Shown: positions 35,092-44,758, counted from the first letter of the stretch. The stretch is 64,000 nt of DNA from Erwinia sp. JUb26 (GCF_003751505.1 NZ_RJVB01000001.1:746027-810026); one strand, 5' to 3'. Notes: a model not told the origin generated them from the sequence alone. Numbers and translations: made by a program.

Positions 35092-36126
35092 ATGTTTCCG
35101 TCCTCATTACCCAAGGCCCGTACGCTCGACCCACACGCTGTTCCCTCGCTGCGCTGGGGTATTATCGGCCCGGGCTGGATTGCCGAGCGTTTTGCCCGCG
35201 CGCTGAAGGAGTTTACCTCGCAGCAGCTGGTGGCGATTGCCTCCCGCTCACCGGATCGCGCCAGCGCCTTCGCCAGCAAAATGGGCATTCCTCAGGCTTT
35301 TGGCAGTGCCGCCGAGCTGCTGGCCTCAACGGACATTGATGCGGTGTACATCGCCACGCCACACAACCATCACTATCCCGACGGACTGCAGGCGCTGAAC
35401 GCCGGTAAGCACGTATTGATGGAGAAACCGCTGGCGCTGAATGCCCAGCAGGCGCGCGGCCTGGCCGAGTTGGCCAAAGCCAAAGGCCTGCTGTGTATGG
35501 AAGCGATGTGGTGCGACTTCCTGCCGAAATACGACATCATCTCGCAGCTGCTGGAGGACGGTGCGCTGGGCGATCTGCACACCCTGCTGGCCGACCACGG
35601 CGAGTTTTTCACTCCCGATCACCGTATTTTCAACGCCGACCTGGCGGGCGGCCCGATGATGGATCTCGGCAGCTATCTGATCGGCTTCAGCGTGAAGGTG
35701 GCCGGTGCGCCGGTTTCCATCCACGCGACCGGGCAGCAGGTCCCGGGCGGCGTCAACGGTCAGGCTTCGATGCTGCTGACTCACCGCAACGGCATGCATT
35801 CGGTGCTGAACACCACGCTGTTCAGCAACACGCCGTGCGCGGCGGTGATCGCCGGTCGCGATGCCACGCTGGAAATCGGCGGCGCATCGTTCTATGCGCC
35901 GGGACCGTTTACCCTGACATCAAGCCAGGGCGGAAAAGTTCTGCACTTTGATGAGCCACGCAACCGCTACGATCAGCTGTTCCACGAAGCGGTACACTTT
36001 GCATGGTGCGTTGGACAGGGTAAAACCGAGTCGCCGGTTCGCCCGCTTTCAGCCTCGATTGAGACGCTGGCGGCGATGGATGAAGTGCGTCGGCAGATCG
36101 GTCAGGTATTTAACGAAGAGAAGTAG
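35092..36126 (+). CDS. Gfo/Idh/MocA family oxidoreductase (dihydrodiol dehydrogenase-like)
   Basis: 344 residues. Rossmann motif GIIGPGWIAERFA near residue 19, MEKPLAL near 107 with the catalytic Lys, MWCDFLPKYD near 138 and DLGSYLIG near 190. Style of trans-1,2-dihydrodiol/1,5-anhydrofructose dehydrogenase relatives. ATG follows ATCAGGAGCTGCC. Single-gene unit ending in a strong terminator. It shares an upstream inverted repeat with the divergent iolG-like/LacI pair, so it probably belongs to the same regulon for a sugar or polyol. Confidence 0.87.
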   Translation: MFPSSLPKARTLDPHAVPSLRWGIIGPGWIAERFARALKEFTSQQLVAIASRSPDRASAFASKMGIPQAFGSAAELLASTDIDAVYIATPHNHHYPDGLQALNAGKHVLMEKPLALNAQQARGLAELAKAKGLLCMEAMWCDFLPKYDIISQLLEDGALGDLHTLLADHGEFFTPDHRIFNADLAGGPMMDLGSYLIGFSVKVAGAPVSIHATGQQVPGGVNGQASMLLTHRNGMHSVLNTTLFSNTPCAAVIAGRDATLEIGGASFYAPGPFTLTSSQGGKVLHFDEPRNRYDQLFHEAVHFAWCVGQGKTESPVRPLSASIETLAAMDEVRRQIGQVFNEEK

Positions 36127-36151
36127 TTTGAGCATCTGACAGACATCGAAT

Positions 36152-36181
36152 AAAAGCCGCCTTCGTATCTGGCGGCTTTTT
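36152..36181 (+). terminator. Rho-independent terminator after the oxidoreductase gene
   Basis: AAAAGCCGCC and GGCGGCTTTT form a perfect 10-bp stem with a 9-base loop, ending in a T run, 26 bases past the stop. The stretch 36182-36302 up to the next gene shows nothing else. Confidence 0.85.
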
Positions 36182-36302
36182 CAATGCCGGTAATGGCCGA
36201 TTCACTGCGCAAAGGTATTTTTTGATGTCATGCCCTTTGCCGCGATCGTCATTGGCATATTACAAGGGAGTGGCTCTTTGTTCGACCGGCTGATGTTATT
36301 TT

Positions 36303-37307
36303 TTACAACTGCTCAACCTTGCAGAAGGTGCCGGTTTCCAGTGATTTCACCGCCGCTTCGGCGATCGCCTGTGCCTGTAGCCCGTCGTGCAGACCCGGCA
36401 CCGAAACCGCTTCGCCGTTCAGCGAACGAACAAACGCATCCAGATGCAGATAATACGTTTCCTTCACGCGGTTGAACCAGTCGGCATACAGCGGTGGGCG
36501 GCTAATGCCGCCGGTGCTGTACAGCGTAGCCCCTTGCGGGCTCTGCGCGGCGGAGTCGGACATTCCTTTTGAACCCAGCACGGTAATGCGCTCGTCGTAG
36601 CCGTAGCCGGTACGGCGGGTGTTATCCAGCTGCGCCAGCGCACCGCTGCCCATTTTCATCATCAGCACCGAGGTGTCGACGTCGCCGAAGCTGGCGATTT
36701 CCGGCATCGCCAGCGCCGAGCCCATGGCCCCGATCGTCTCCACTTCGTCCTCCGTCAGCCAGCGCAGCAGATCGAAGAAGTGAATGGCCTGATCGCGCAT
36801 CTGGCCGCCAGAGGTTTGCAGATAGCTCAGCGGCGGCAGCTCCGACGCACGGCAGACCATCTGGATCAGTTCCGCTTTGCCGATCAGCCCCTGCTGAAGA
36901 TGCTGCTTCAGCTGATTGTGGCTCGGATCGAAGCGGCGGTTAAAGCCCACGGTCACCGGCACCGGATGCCGGGCCACCTCCTCCACCACCCGACGCGCTT
37001 TCTCCAGCGACAGGTCGATAGGTTTTTCGCAGTACACCGCTTTGCCCGCCGCCGCCGACGCGGCCAGAAACTCCGCGTGAGATGGCGTAGACGTCGCGAT
37101 AAGAATGGTATCGATAGCGTCACTGTTAATCGCCTCCGTCACGCTGCCCACGCGGGCACCGTAGCGGCTGGCAATCTCATCGGCGCGGCTGCGATCCTGA
37201 TCGGCCACCATCACCAGCTCGATATCGGGATGGGCCGCCAGATTTTTAGCATGTACCTGGCCGATAAATCCGGTGCCCAGCAGGGCAAACTTACGTTTCT
37301 GTACCAT
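36303..37307 (-). CDS. Inositol 2-dehydrogenase-like oxidoreductase (IolG paralogue)
   Basis: 334 residues. GTGFIGQVHAKNL near residue 11, YCEKPIDLSLEKA near 91 with catalytic Lys, GFNRRFDPSHNQL near 121, GQMRDQAIHFFDLLRWL near 165 with the catalytic Asp/His, and GYGYDERITVLGSKG near 233. These motifs match IolG-type inositol dehydrogenases closely. Divergent from a LacI-type regulator, with a TGATGG-N4-CCATCA repeat between them. It may oxidise another inositol isomer (e.g. scyllo- or chiro-inositol) rather than duplicate the iolG at the left edge. Confidence 0.83.
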   Translation of the reverse strand: MVQKRKFALLGTGFIGQVHAKNLAAHPDIELVMVADQDRSRADEIASRYGARVGSVTEAINSDAIDTILIATSTPSHAEFLAASAAAGKAVYCEKPIDLSLEKARRVVEEVARHPVPVTVGFNRRFDPSHNQLKQHLQQGLIGKAELIQMVCRASELPPLSYLQTSGGQMRDQAIHFFDLLRWLTEDEVETIGAMGSALAMPEIASFGDVDTSVLMMKMGSGALAQLDNTRRTGYGYDERITVLGSKGMSDSAAQSPQGATLYSTGGISRPPLYADWFNRVKETYYLHLDAFVRSLNGEAVSVPGLHDGLQAQAIAEAAVKSLETGTFCKVEQL

Positions 37308-37388
37308 TTCGCAACGCCTTTATTGGTTAAACATCAGTGTTCGATTGCCAGGATAGCGCCAGTGAATATACTGGCTGAATCGACTTTT

Positions 37389-37404
37389 TGATGGAAATCC
37401 ATCA
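37389..37404. promoter_or_regulatory. Inverted repeat TGATGG-N4-CCATCA, site 2
   Basis: TGATGG-AAAT-CCATCA, a perfect 6-4-6 inverted repeat, lies 13 bases before the GTG of the LacI-type gene and about 80 bases before the divergent IolG-like gene. It is the likely autoregulatory and divergent operator. The matching site at 34973 supports this. Confidence 0.65.
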
Positions 37405-37417
37405 TGTGGAGGAAAGA

Positions 37418-38437
37418 GTGAAGAAGATCACGCTGGAGGCGCTGGCAAAGCAGGTTGGCGTGGGGGTCGCGACCGTCGATCGGGTACTTAACGAGCGCGG
37501 CGGCGTTTCTCCCGCCACCACCCGTCGGATTTTGCAGGCGGCGAGAGACGCGGGCCTGAAGCGTGTTTTACCGGATGCCCATCACCAGCCGTGGCAGATT
37601 GAACTGTTACTCAGCAGCAGCGAGGCGTTTTTCTTCAGCCAGCTGAGCCAGGATTTCAGTCATCTCGCCGGGCAGCTCGGCTATGGCCAGGTGACGCTAC
37701 ACCGCACGCTGATTGCCGAAGACAACCCGGAACTGCTGGCGGCGCAGATCGTCAAGGCCAGCGAGCAGCGCGACGGCATTATTGTTTTTGCTCACGAGCA
37801 TCCGGCGATTTATGCCGCACTGGAGCACTGTCAGCAGAAAAAGGTCCCGGTGATCACCCTCGCGACCGATCTTCCCGGAGCTAAACGCCTGTGCCATGTC
37901 GGCATTAACCAGCTGCAGGCCGGTCGCACCGCCGGGCTGCTGATGGGGAAAATGATCCACGGACCGGGCGAGGTGATTATCATCAGCGGGCGCGTGGATT
38001 ATCTGGCACACCGACAGCGTGTGGAAGGGTTCAGCACGGTGCTGGCCAGTCAGTTTCCACATCTGCGGGTCCATAAGGTACTGGCGGCTCTGGACGATCG
38101 CCAGCAGGTCAGCCGCCTGCTGGAACAACAGCTGTACGAGAGTAAAACTATTCACGGGGTGTACAACACCGGGTTGGGTAATCGCGAAATTGGCGAGGCG
38201 CTGGCGCGCTACCGGCTGCTCAACAAAGCGGTGTTTATCACCCACGAGCTGTATCCCACCACCCGCTCGCAGCTGGCGCAGGATGCTCTGGCGCTGGCGC
38301 TCGATCAGAATACGCGGGAGATGGCGCAGCGCTCTATGACGCTAATGCTGAAATATCTGGAGCAGCAGAGCGAACCGGACGAATACGCCGACGGCAAGAT
38401 TGAGTTTGTGCTGTACACGCGGGAAAACATCCGCTGA
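37418..38437 (+). CDS. LacI-family regulator with xylose/ribose-type ligand domain
   Basis: 339 residues from a GTG that has a near-perfect site, GGAGGAAAGA, directly upstream; an in-frame ATG at 37391 lies inside the candidate operator and has no site. HTH: TLEALAKQVGVGVATVDRVL at residues 4-23 (note VDRVL rather than VSRVL). Ligand domain with IIVFAHEHPAIYAALE, VGINQLQAGRTAGLLMG and GVYNTGLGNREIGEAL, the sugar-binding-protein fold. Divergent from the IolG-like gene. Likely represses it and the 35092 gene through TGATGG-N4-CCATCA. Confidence 0.87.
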   Translation: MKKITLEALAKQVGVGVATVDRVLNERGGVSPATTRRILQAARDAGLKRVLPDAHHQPWQIELLLSSSEAFFFSQLSQDFSHLAGQLGYGQVTLHRTLIAEDNPELLAAQIVKASEQRDGIIVFAHEHPAIYAALEHCQQKKVPVITLATDLPGAKRLCHVGINQLQAGRTAGLLMGKMIHGPGEVIIISGRVDYLAHRQRVEGFSTVLASQFPHLRVHKVLAALDDRQQVSRLLEQQLYESKTIHGVYNTGLGNREIGEALARYRLLNKAVFITHELYPTTRSQLAQDALALALDQNTREMAQRSMTLMLKYLEQQSEPDEYADGKIEFVLYTRENIR

Positions 38438-38453
38438 TTAACGCGGCGGCGGC

Positions 38454-38481
38454 AAAAAAAACCGCCATCGTTAGCCGATGA
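38454..38481 (-). terminator. Rho-independent terminator of fabV
   Basis: ACCGCCATCG and CGATGACGGT (one G-T pair) form a 10-bp stem. Read on the minus strand it is followed by eight T residues (38454-38461). It may also stop the convergent LacI-type transcript. Confidence 0.75.
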
Positions 38482-38552
38482 CGGTTTGTCGATCTGAATG
38501 GAGCCGCGCTGTTGACGTTAATCGCAGCCCGGCTCAGGCATCCGGGCAGAAA

Positions 38553-39752
38553 TTACATCTGCACCAGATTTTTGATTTTCACATCCGGATTGACGTCGGC
38601 CGCATAGTCAACGCCGTCCAGGCCGAAGCCGAACAGGTGCATAAACTCGGCTTTGTAGCCCGCAAAATCGGTTAGCTCGTTCAGATTCTCGTCGGTCACC
38701 ACGGACCACAGACGAGTCACTTCATCCTGCACTTCCGGCTGCAGTTCTTTGTAGTCAGCGCGCAGACGACCGGTTTCATCCAGGATCGGCGAGGCGTTGT
38801 AAAGGCTGTCTTTGAACAGGCCGTAAACCTGCTCGATGCAGCCTTCGTGGGTGCCTTTCTCTTTCATCACTTTAAACAGCAGCGACAGATACAGCGGCAT
38901 CACCGGGATAGCGGAGCTAGCCTGAGTCACCACGGCTTTCAGCACAGAAACGCGTGCATCGCCGTTACCGTGTGCGGCCAGGGTGTCGCGAATAGTCAGG
39001 ACGCGTTTGTCCAGATCCTTCTTCGCTTCGCCGATAGAGCCGTTCCAGTAGATATCGTGAGTGATTTTCTCGCCCAGGTAGGTGAAGGCGGTGGTTTTTG
39101 CACCGTCAGCCAGCACGCCTGCTTCCAGCAGTGCGTCGATCCACATCTGCCAGTCTTCGCCACCCATGACCGCCACGGTGCCGTCGATTTCTTCCTGCGA
39201 AGCCGGTTCCAGCGCCACGTCGTGGATGGTTTCTTTATCGGTGTTCAGACCACGGGTGACCAGTGATTTGCCGATTGGCTTCAGGGTTGAGTTGAACACT
39301 TCACCGGTTTTCGGATGGGTACGGCGCGGCGCGGCCAGGCTGTACACCACCAGATCAACCTGACCGAGGTCCTGTTTGATCAGCTCAATCGTTTTCTGTT
39401 TTACCGCATCGGAGTAGGCGTCGCCGTTGATGCTTTTCGCATACAGGCCTTTCTCGGTTGCCAGCTCTTCAAATGCCGCAGAGTTGTACCAGCCGGCGGT
39501 CGCTGGCTTGCTCTCTTCGCCCGGGCGTTCAAAGAACACGCCCAGCGTGTCGGCGCCGCAGCCGAATGCCGCTGAAATACGCGCGGCGAGGCCGTAACCC
39601 GTTGAGGCACCGATGACCAGAACTTTTTTCGGGCCGGAAGCGATCTCGCCCTGAGCAGTAACGTACTCGATCTGTTTTTCTACGTTAGCTTTACAACCCG
39701 CCGGATGGGCAGTAACACAGATGAAGCCACGAATGCGTGGTTTAATAATCAT
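38553..39752 (-). CDS. fabV: Enoyl-[acyl-carrier-protein] reductase FabV
   Basis: 399 residues, exactly the family length. Reduces trans-2-enoyl-ACP with NADH in the last step of each fatty-acid elongation cycle. Seen: cofactor motif [16 protein letters not shown] near 45-60 and the active-site pair Tyr235-x8-Lys244 in [12 protein letters not shown]. FabV is intrinsically tolerant of triclosan, unlike FabI. Stand-alone with its own terminator. Whether the genome also has fabI is not visible. Confidence 0.95.
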   Translation of the reverse strand: MIIKPRIRGFICVTAHPAGCKANVEKQIEYVTAQGEIASGPKKVLVIGASTGYGLAARISAAFGCGADTLGVFFERPGEESKPATAGWYNSAAFEELATEKGLYAKSINGDAYSDAVKQKTIELIKQDLGQVDLVVYSLAAPRRTHPKTGEVFNSTLKPIGKSLVTRGLNTDKETIHDVALEPASQEEIDGTVAVMGGEDWQMWIDALLEAGVLADGAKTTAFTYLGEKITHDIYWNGSIGEAKKDLDKRVLTIRDTLAAHGNGDARVSVLKAVVTQASSAIPVMPLYLSLLFKVMKEKGTHEGCIEQVYGLFKDSLYNASPILDETGRLRADYKELQPEVQDEVTRLWSVVTDENLNELTDFAGYKAEFMHLFGFGLDGVDYAADVNPDVKIKNLVQM

Positions 39753-39865
39753 GTCGACCTCAATATAGGAAACTTTTTCGGCGCTAGAATACCGCTTATG
39801 CCCTTCCAGGCAAAGCCCGGATGCGCGCTTATCACCCGACCGACCACTCTGAAGGCGATGATTGC

Positions 39866-41206
39866 CTATTCCTTAAGCGCCATTGCCGCCGCCGCGCGGT
39901 ACTTATCCTGCTCATCCGGCGGCACCATCCCGCCGCCGGTGGCCCACACCAGATGCGTTGCCCCGGCCAGCGCCTGCGCGGAGATCCCCTGCTTCGCCAG
40001 TTGTTCGGGGTGCGCGGTCACGCGCCACGGCCCCGCCATGCCCGCCAGCGCCGACGGCTCCAGCGCCAGTTGCTGATGACGCTCGGTTAAGCCCAGCAGC
40101 GCATACATCTCTTCATCCGCCAGAGTATAAAAGGCGCTCAGCAGCCGTTCCATTGCCCGGCCCACAAAACCGGAAGCACGCCCGACGGCCAGCCCGTCCG
40201 CCGCCGTGATGTTATCAATCCCCAGATCCTGCACCGAGATGGCATCATGCAGGCCGGTATGCACGCCCAGCAGCATGCACGGTGAATGGGTGGGTTCCGC
40301 AAAGACACAGTGGACATGGTCCCCAAAGGCCAGCTTGAGGCCAAACGCCACGCCACCCGGACCGCCACCCACGCCGCACGGCAGGTAAACGAACAGCGGA
40401 TGTTCGGCATCCACGCGGATCTGCTCTGCGGCCAGCTGCTGCTTCAGCCGCTCTCCCGCCACCGCATAGCCGAGGAAAAGGTTGTGCGAGTTCTCGTCGT
40501 CGATAAAGAAACAGCGCTCGTCCAGCGCGGCCTGTCGCCGCCCTTCTTCTACCGCCACGCCGTAATCCTGTTCGTATTCCACCACGGTGACGCCGTGGCT
40601 GCGCAGCTTCTGTTTTTTCCACGCGCGGGCGTCGGCGGACATATGGACGGTCACCTCAAAGCCCAGGCTGGCGCTGATAATGCCAATCGACAGGCCGAGA
40701 TTGCCGGTAGAGCCGACGGCGATGCGATGCTGGCTGAAGAACCGCCGGAATTCAGGCTGTGCCAGGCACGCGTAGTCGTCGTGCTGCGTTAGTAATCCGG
40801 CCTCAATCGCCAGCTTCTCCGCATGGGCCAGCACTTCATAAATGCCGCCTCGGGCTTTTATCGAGCCGGATACAGGCAGATGGCTGTCCTTTTTTAGCCA
40901 CAGCTGCCCGGCAAGAGGCTGGCCATAGCGTACATCCAGCGCTTTTTGCAGTGCGGGCAGCGGACAGATAGCGGATTCAATAATGCCGCCGCGGGCCTGG
41001 GTTTCCGGGAAGGCGATAGTCAGCCAGGAGGCAAAGCGCTGGAGCCTCGCGGCGGCGTCGGCCACCTGCTCCGCGCGTAAGCCCACGTACGGATAGCCTT
41101 CCTGCAGGCGGGTATAGCGAGGATTAAACCAGGTGACGGGTTGTAATGCGCACAACTCATTTAATAGTGGAAAGCTCTGCTTCAGGCTTTCAACGTCCGT
41201 TAACAT
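39866..41206 (-). CDS. dsdA: D-serine dehydratase
   Basis: 446 residues, family length about 440. A PLP enzyme converting D-serine to pyruvate and ammonia. The PLP lysine is Lys117 in SGSIKARGG. The phosphate loop GSTGNLG is at 165-171, [14 protein letters not shown] near 282 is a cofactor-pocket segment, and [13 protein letters not shown] closes the domain. E. coli pairs dsdA with the permease dsdX and regulator dsdC; neither is adjacent here. Divergent from the glutamate dehydrogenase gene across a 400-base gap. Confidence 0.93.
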   Translation of the reverse strand: MLTDVESLKQSFPLLNELCALQPVTWFNPRYTRLQEGYPYVGLRAEQVADAAARLQRFASWLTIAFPETQARGGIIESAICPLPALQKALDVRYGQPLAGQLWLKKDSHLPVSGSIKARGGIYEVLAHAEKLAIEAGLLTQHDDYACLAQPEFRRFFSQHRIAVGSTGNLGLSIGIISASLGFEVTVHMSADARAWKKQKLRSHGVTVVEYEQDYGVAVEEGRRQAALDERCFFIDDENSHNLFLGYAVAGERLKQQLAAEQIRVDAEHPLFVYLPCGVGGGPGGVAFGLKLAFGDHVHCVFAEPTHSPCMLLGVHTGLHDAISVQDLGIDNITAADGLAVGRASGFVGRAMERLLSAFYTLADEEMYALLGLTERHQQLALEPSALAGMAGPWRVTAHPEQLAKQGISAQALAGATHLVWATGGGMVPPDEQDKYRAAAAMALKE

Positions 41207-41607
41207 AGTTTCTTCTCCTGAATCCGTGGGGTCGGTTGTTCATTCAGTGCGAACTGGCCCAAAGAGCGGGCGCTGAAGGCAAAGTATGATCGCATTCAAA
41301 TTTCTGAAAAATATAATAAAAAGAACACTATGCAGTTTACCTGCATAACTATTAGCTGGGAACCGTCCGTTAAGCAACTCTGCCGGTTCGGCGAGGGTAA
41401 CTATGCAGTTTTGCGCCAAAAACCTGCACCAAAACGGAGCAATTTACAATTATTTAATAAGTTTGAAACTTTTTTTTGGTGTTAAATTGATGGCAGCTCA
41501 GTGAGATGTCCTGAGCAATCCACGGTAATTAGTAGTTATAACTAAGCATCTCGCGCCGGTGCATTCTCATCACCGATGAAGCGGTGCTCATAAAATAAAG
41601 GTTTGTT
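41207..41607. promoter_or_regulatory. Divergent control region of dsdA and the glutamate dehydrogenase gene
   Basis: 401 bases without a gene. Seen: inverted repeat TATGCAG-TTTAC-CTGCATA at 41329-41347; ACTATGCAGTTT occurs twice in direct orientation (41327-41338 and 41401-41412). An AT-rich block with a T tract follows near 41450-41490. These are likely binding sites and promoters for the divergent genes; the regulator is unknown. Confidence 0.5.
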
Positions 41608-42882
41608 ATGGAAAAGCTATCTTACGTATCTGAAGGCAGCAAGACAGCCTGGTCAACCTACCTGCAGCAGATCGATCGCGTTGCCCCTTACCTTGGCGAA
41701 CTGTCGCGCTGGATTGATACCCTGCGCCACCCCAAGCGTGCGCTGATCGTTGATATTCCCCTCCAGATGGATGACGGTACCATTCGTCACTTCGAAGGCT
41801 TCCGTGTGCAGCACAACCTCTCACGCGGTCCGGGAAAAGGCGGCGTGCGCTACCATCCCAACGTTGACCTGAATGAAGTGATGGCGCTGTCCGCCTGGAT
41901 GACCATTAAATGCGCGGCGGTAAACCTGCCCTACGGCGGCGCTAAGGGCGGGATCCGCGTCGATCCCTTCGCCCTGTCTGAAGGCGAGCTTGAGCGCCTG
42001 ACCCGCCGCTATACCAGCGAAATCGGCCTGATTATCGGCCCGCAGAAAGATATCCCGGCACCGGACGTGGGCACCAACGGGAAAGTGATGGCCTGGATGA
42101 TGGATACCTACTCCATGAATCACGGCACCACCATTACGGGCGTGGTGACCGGTAAGCCGATCCATCTGGGCGGCTCGCTGGGCCGTGAAAAAGCGACCGG
42201 CCGTGGGGTCTTTATTACCGGCCGCGAAGTGGCCCGCCGCAGCGGCATTGAGCTTGAAGGCGCCAGAATTGCCGTTCAGGGATTTGGTAACGTAGGTAGC
42301 GAAGCCGCACGCCTGTTTGCTAACGCCGGAGGCCGCGTGGTGGCGATTCAGGATCATACCGCCACCCTGTTTAACGCCCAGGGCATCGACCTTGCCGCCC
42401 TCACCGAATGGCAGGCCGCGAATAAGAAAATTGCCGGATTCACCGGCGCCGATGTGATTAGCGATGAGGCCTTCTGGGACGTGGAGATGGACATTCTGAT
42501 CCCTGCGGCGCTGGAAGGGCAAATCACCCGTCAGCGCGCCGAGAAGCTGCACTGCCGTCTGGTGCTTGAAGGGGCTAACGGACCGACCTTCCCGGAAGCG
42601 GACGATGTGCTGGCCGAGCGCGGAGTTACCGTGGTGCCGGACGTCATCTGCAACGCCGGAGGGGTAACCGTCAGCTACTTCGAGTGGGTGCAGGATATGG
42701 CCAGCTTCTTCTGGAGCGAAGACGAAATCAACGAGCGCATGGATAAGATCATGACCGAGGCGATGATCCACGTCTGGGACAAAGCGCGCGAGAAAGAGTG
42801 CAGTCTGCGCACATCGGCCTATATTGTGGCCTGTGAACGCATCCTGATGGCACGTAAAGATCGCGGTATCTACCCGGGCTGA
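41608..42882 (+). CDS. Glutamate dehydrogenase, RocG/GudB type
   Basis: 424 residues. Matches the 424-residue NAD-type hexameric enzymes (RocG/GudB style) more than the 447-residue biosynthetic NADP enzyme of E. coli. Seen: [11 protein letters not shown] at 74-84, the catalytic Lys113 in [18 protein letters not shown] near 152 and the NAD loop [13 protein letters not shown] near 223. Interconverts glutamate with 2-oxoglutarate and ammonia; probably the catabolic direction. ATG after AAAGGTTTGTT. Divergent from dsdA, followed by a GC-rich hairpin. Confidence 0.92.
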   Translation: MEKLSYVSEGSKTAWSTYLQQIDRVAPYLGELSRWIDTLRHPKRALIVDIPLQMDDGTIRHFEGFRVQHNLSRGPGKGGVRYHPNVDLNEVMALSAWMTIKCAAVNLPYGGAKGGIRVDPFALSEGELERLTRRYTSEIGLIIGPQKDIPAPDVGTNGKVMAWMMDTYSMNHGTTITGVVTGKPIHLGGSLGREKATGRGVFITGREVARRSGIELEGARIAVQGFGNVGSEAARLFANAGGRVVAIQDHTATLFNAQGIDLAALTEWQAANKKIAGFTGADVISDEAFWDVEMDILIPAALEGQITRQRAEKLHCRLVLEGANGPTFPEADDVLAERGVTVVPDVICNAGGVTVSYFEWVQDMASFFWSEDEINERMDKIMTEAMIHVWDKAREKECSLRTSAYIVACERILMARKDRGIYPG

Positions 42883-42895
42883 TCGCCCTTCTCCT

Positions 42896-42919
42896 TTCGG
42901 GGCGGGCCACCGCCCCGAA
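42896..42919 (+). terminator. GC-rich hairpin after the glutamate dehydrogenase gene
   Basis: TTCGGGGCGG and CCGCCCCGAA form a perfect 10-bp stem with loop GCCA, 13 bases past the stop. The following GTTATATGAT is not a proper T tract, so termination may be partial. Confidence 0.6.
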
Positions 42920-42925
42920 GTTATA

Positions 42926-43141
42926 TGATAATAACCTATCAAAAACTATCATTTCACCGCTATACCGCTCGCAAAACATGATCGGCTTCAAAGAATTTAT
43001 ATTTCATTTGCATATTAAATGGAATTTTAATTTCTTTAACCTTACGCTGTCTCCATTCGCAGGCCGCTACCGGTCAGAAATGGCCTAAAGCCCGGAATGA
43101 TAGAATCTATCAAACACATCATCCCATGATGATAGGTATCA
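42926..43141. promoter_or_regulatory. Cluster of TGATAG/CTATCA inverted repeats upstream of the isomerase gene
   Basis: The gap before the gene at 43187 holds TGATA-N6-TATCA at 42926-42941, a CTATCA half site at 42946-42951, TGATAG-AAT-CTATCA at 43098-43112 and TGATA-GG-TATCA at 43130-43141. Repeated arms at two ends of an AT-rich region suggest a looping or cooperative repressor. No regulator gene adjoins. Confidence 0.5.
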
Positions 43142-43186
43142 TTCAGCCTTGCAGCATATTGAAGCGATCAGGATGAGAGAACACCG

Positions 43187-44014
43187 ATGAAAAAAGCTTT
43201 GCATGGCGTTTCCGTTTTACATTCTAACGCGGTCACCCAGCTGCGTATTGCCCACGAAACCGGCTTTGATGCGCTGGAACTGCTGCCTGAACATCTGTTC
43301 CGCTATCTGGAGCACGGCGGCACGCTGGAAAAATACAGGCAGCTGATGCAGCACTACAACATTGAAATCAGCTGCATGAATGCGCTAAAGCGAATTGGCC
43401 GTCACCAGCCGCAGGAACGCCGCGAAATGCTGGATGAGGCGGACAAAATCTGTCGTGCCGCCCAGGCGCTGGGCTGTCCGGTGGTGCAGATTATGGCGTT
43501 GAATGAAATTGATGCACTGTCGGAAGCGGAGCGTACAGCTATCCTCACGCAGAACGTGCGGGAGATTGCGGCAATTGGCGCGCAGTACGGGATTAAATTC
43601 CAGATAGAGGTTGTCGCCTTTACACCGTTTAACAGTCTTAAGCAGGGCCAGGCGATTATCGATGCGGTCGGCGCGGATAACGTGGGCGTGGTAATTGATT
43701 TCTGGCACCTGTACGCCGGTGGCGATACCACGCCGGAAGAGGTGGAAGCCCTTGATGTGAATCTGATTTACGGCGTGCATTTTTGCGATGGCCGACGTTT
43801 GCACCCGGGAGAGGCGTGGGACGAACGCGTACAGCGCAACTATCAGCCGGGCGAAGGGGAAGTGGATATCGACCGCTGGGTCGCGGCGGTAAACAAAACC
43901 GGCTACAGCGGCGTCTGGTGCCCGGAGCTGCTCAGCCCGACACACTGGGAAGACGATCTGTGGCAGATCGCTAAAGATTCAATGGACAGCCTGACGGCGT
44001 ACACCAGCAAATAA
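43187..44014 (+). CDS. Sugar phosphate isomerase/epimerase family protein (IolE/IolI/Hyi-like)
   Basis: 275 residues. AP-endonuclease-2-like TIM barrel with the four expected metal-ligand segments: FQIEVVAF near 142, VVIDFWHLYAGG near 170, YGVHFCDGRR near 200 and WCPELLS near 244. A single-gene unit with its own control region and terminator. Could be an inosose isomerase/dehydratase or hydroxypyruvate isomerase-like enzyme. With other inositol-type genes in the window, an inositol-isomer link is attractive but unproven. Confidence 0.83.
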   Translation: MKKALHGVSVLHSNAVTQLRIAHETGFDALELLPEHLFRYLEHGGTLEKYRQLMQHYNIEISCMNALKRIGRHQPQERREMLDEADKICRAAQALGCPVVQIMALNEIDALSEAERTAILTQNVREIAAIGAQYGIKFQIEVVAFTPFNSLKQGQAIIDAVGADNVGVVIDFWHLYAGGDTTPEEVEALDVNLIYGVHFCDGRRLHPGEAWDERVQRNYQPGEGEVDIDRWVAAVNKTGYSGVWCPELLSPTHWEDDLWQIAKDSMDSLTAYTSK

Positions 44015-44120
44015 GTAAGAGATAAACAAAACCTCCCTCTTATCCAGCGTGGTGCTTACCAGCACAGCCATGCCGGACAGGAAGGGAGGTGGACAATGAA
44101 GTAGGGTTGGCAAGATGACT

Positions 44121-44152
44121 GGCAGGTTCCATGCGGAACCTGCCCTTTTTTT
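44121..44152 (+). terminator. Rho-independent terminator after the isomerase gene
   Basis: GGCAGGTTCC-ATGC-GGAACCTGCC followed by seven T residues: a 10-bp perfect stem. The T run touches the 3' end of the convergent gene. Confidence 0.9.
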
Positions 44153-44570
44153 AGGCGCTTTTTGCCGCCGCTTCCGCTGCCTGATAGCGCTGCTTAAAGG
44201 CTTCGTTCTCTTCCACCAGACGCAGTGCCGCTTCAATCAACTCGTTCTGCATCAGGGTGGTCGCGCCACCGCTGGTCACCCAGTGGATGTACATCACGCA
44301 CAGCGCGGCAACCTGCAACGCCTCACCTTCCTGATTTTCGCCATCAAACTGATACTCGGCCAGCGACCAGTCGTAAATGGCATTCACAAACGGCATGTCG
44401 CCGTTTTCATCCAGCGCTGGCAGCGTGTGGAACAGCTCAACCATTTCCGGCGTCGCTTCATAATTCTGGCGGCCAATTGCATCGAGTTTGCGGCCATGCG
44501 CGCGGCTTTTATTGGCCTGTTTCGCTTTTTCTTTCGCGCGCTTATTGCGCTTATCCTGTTTTGTACTCAC
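44151..44570 (-). CDS. Conserved hypothetical protein, 139 residues
   Basis: Not recognised by name. Starts with a strongly basic, charged segment (STKQDKRNKRAKEKAKQANKSRAHGRKLD), then an acidic helical domain (EMVELFHTLPALDENGDMPF, ALQVAALCVMYIHWV, LIEAALRLVEENEAFKQRY). Looks like a soluble cytoplasmic protein; the basic arm could bind nucleic acid. It lies downstream of yeaL in the same direction with a 188-base gap that shows nothing else. Confidence 0.75.
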   Translation of the reverse strand: MSTKQDKRNKRAKEKAKQANKSRAHGRKLDAIGRQNYEATPEMVELFHTLPALDENGDMPFVNAIYDWSLAEYQFDGENQEGEALQVAALCVMYIHWVTSGGATTLMQNELIEAALRLVEENEAFKQRYQAAEAAAKSA

Positions 44571-44758
44571 GGTTTTCTCTGCTTACGGGATGGAATGGCC
44601 GCAGGATAACACAGCGCGGCACCTGACCGAACTGCGGCGGCGCGAAATGCCCGCCAGCGGTGATGTCGCGACCGCGCCACCTGATGAGCGCTAAGGTTCC
44701 TGCCTGCGCCAGGACGCGAAGTTAGCTCTGGCCGGGTTAATCCACTTTGCCAGGCGGC

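Noticed and set aside
44488-44694. Plus-strand 68-codon frame near the yeaL/hypothetical gap
   Set aside because: Half of it is antisense to the gene at 44151-44570 and it has no ribosome site.
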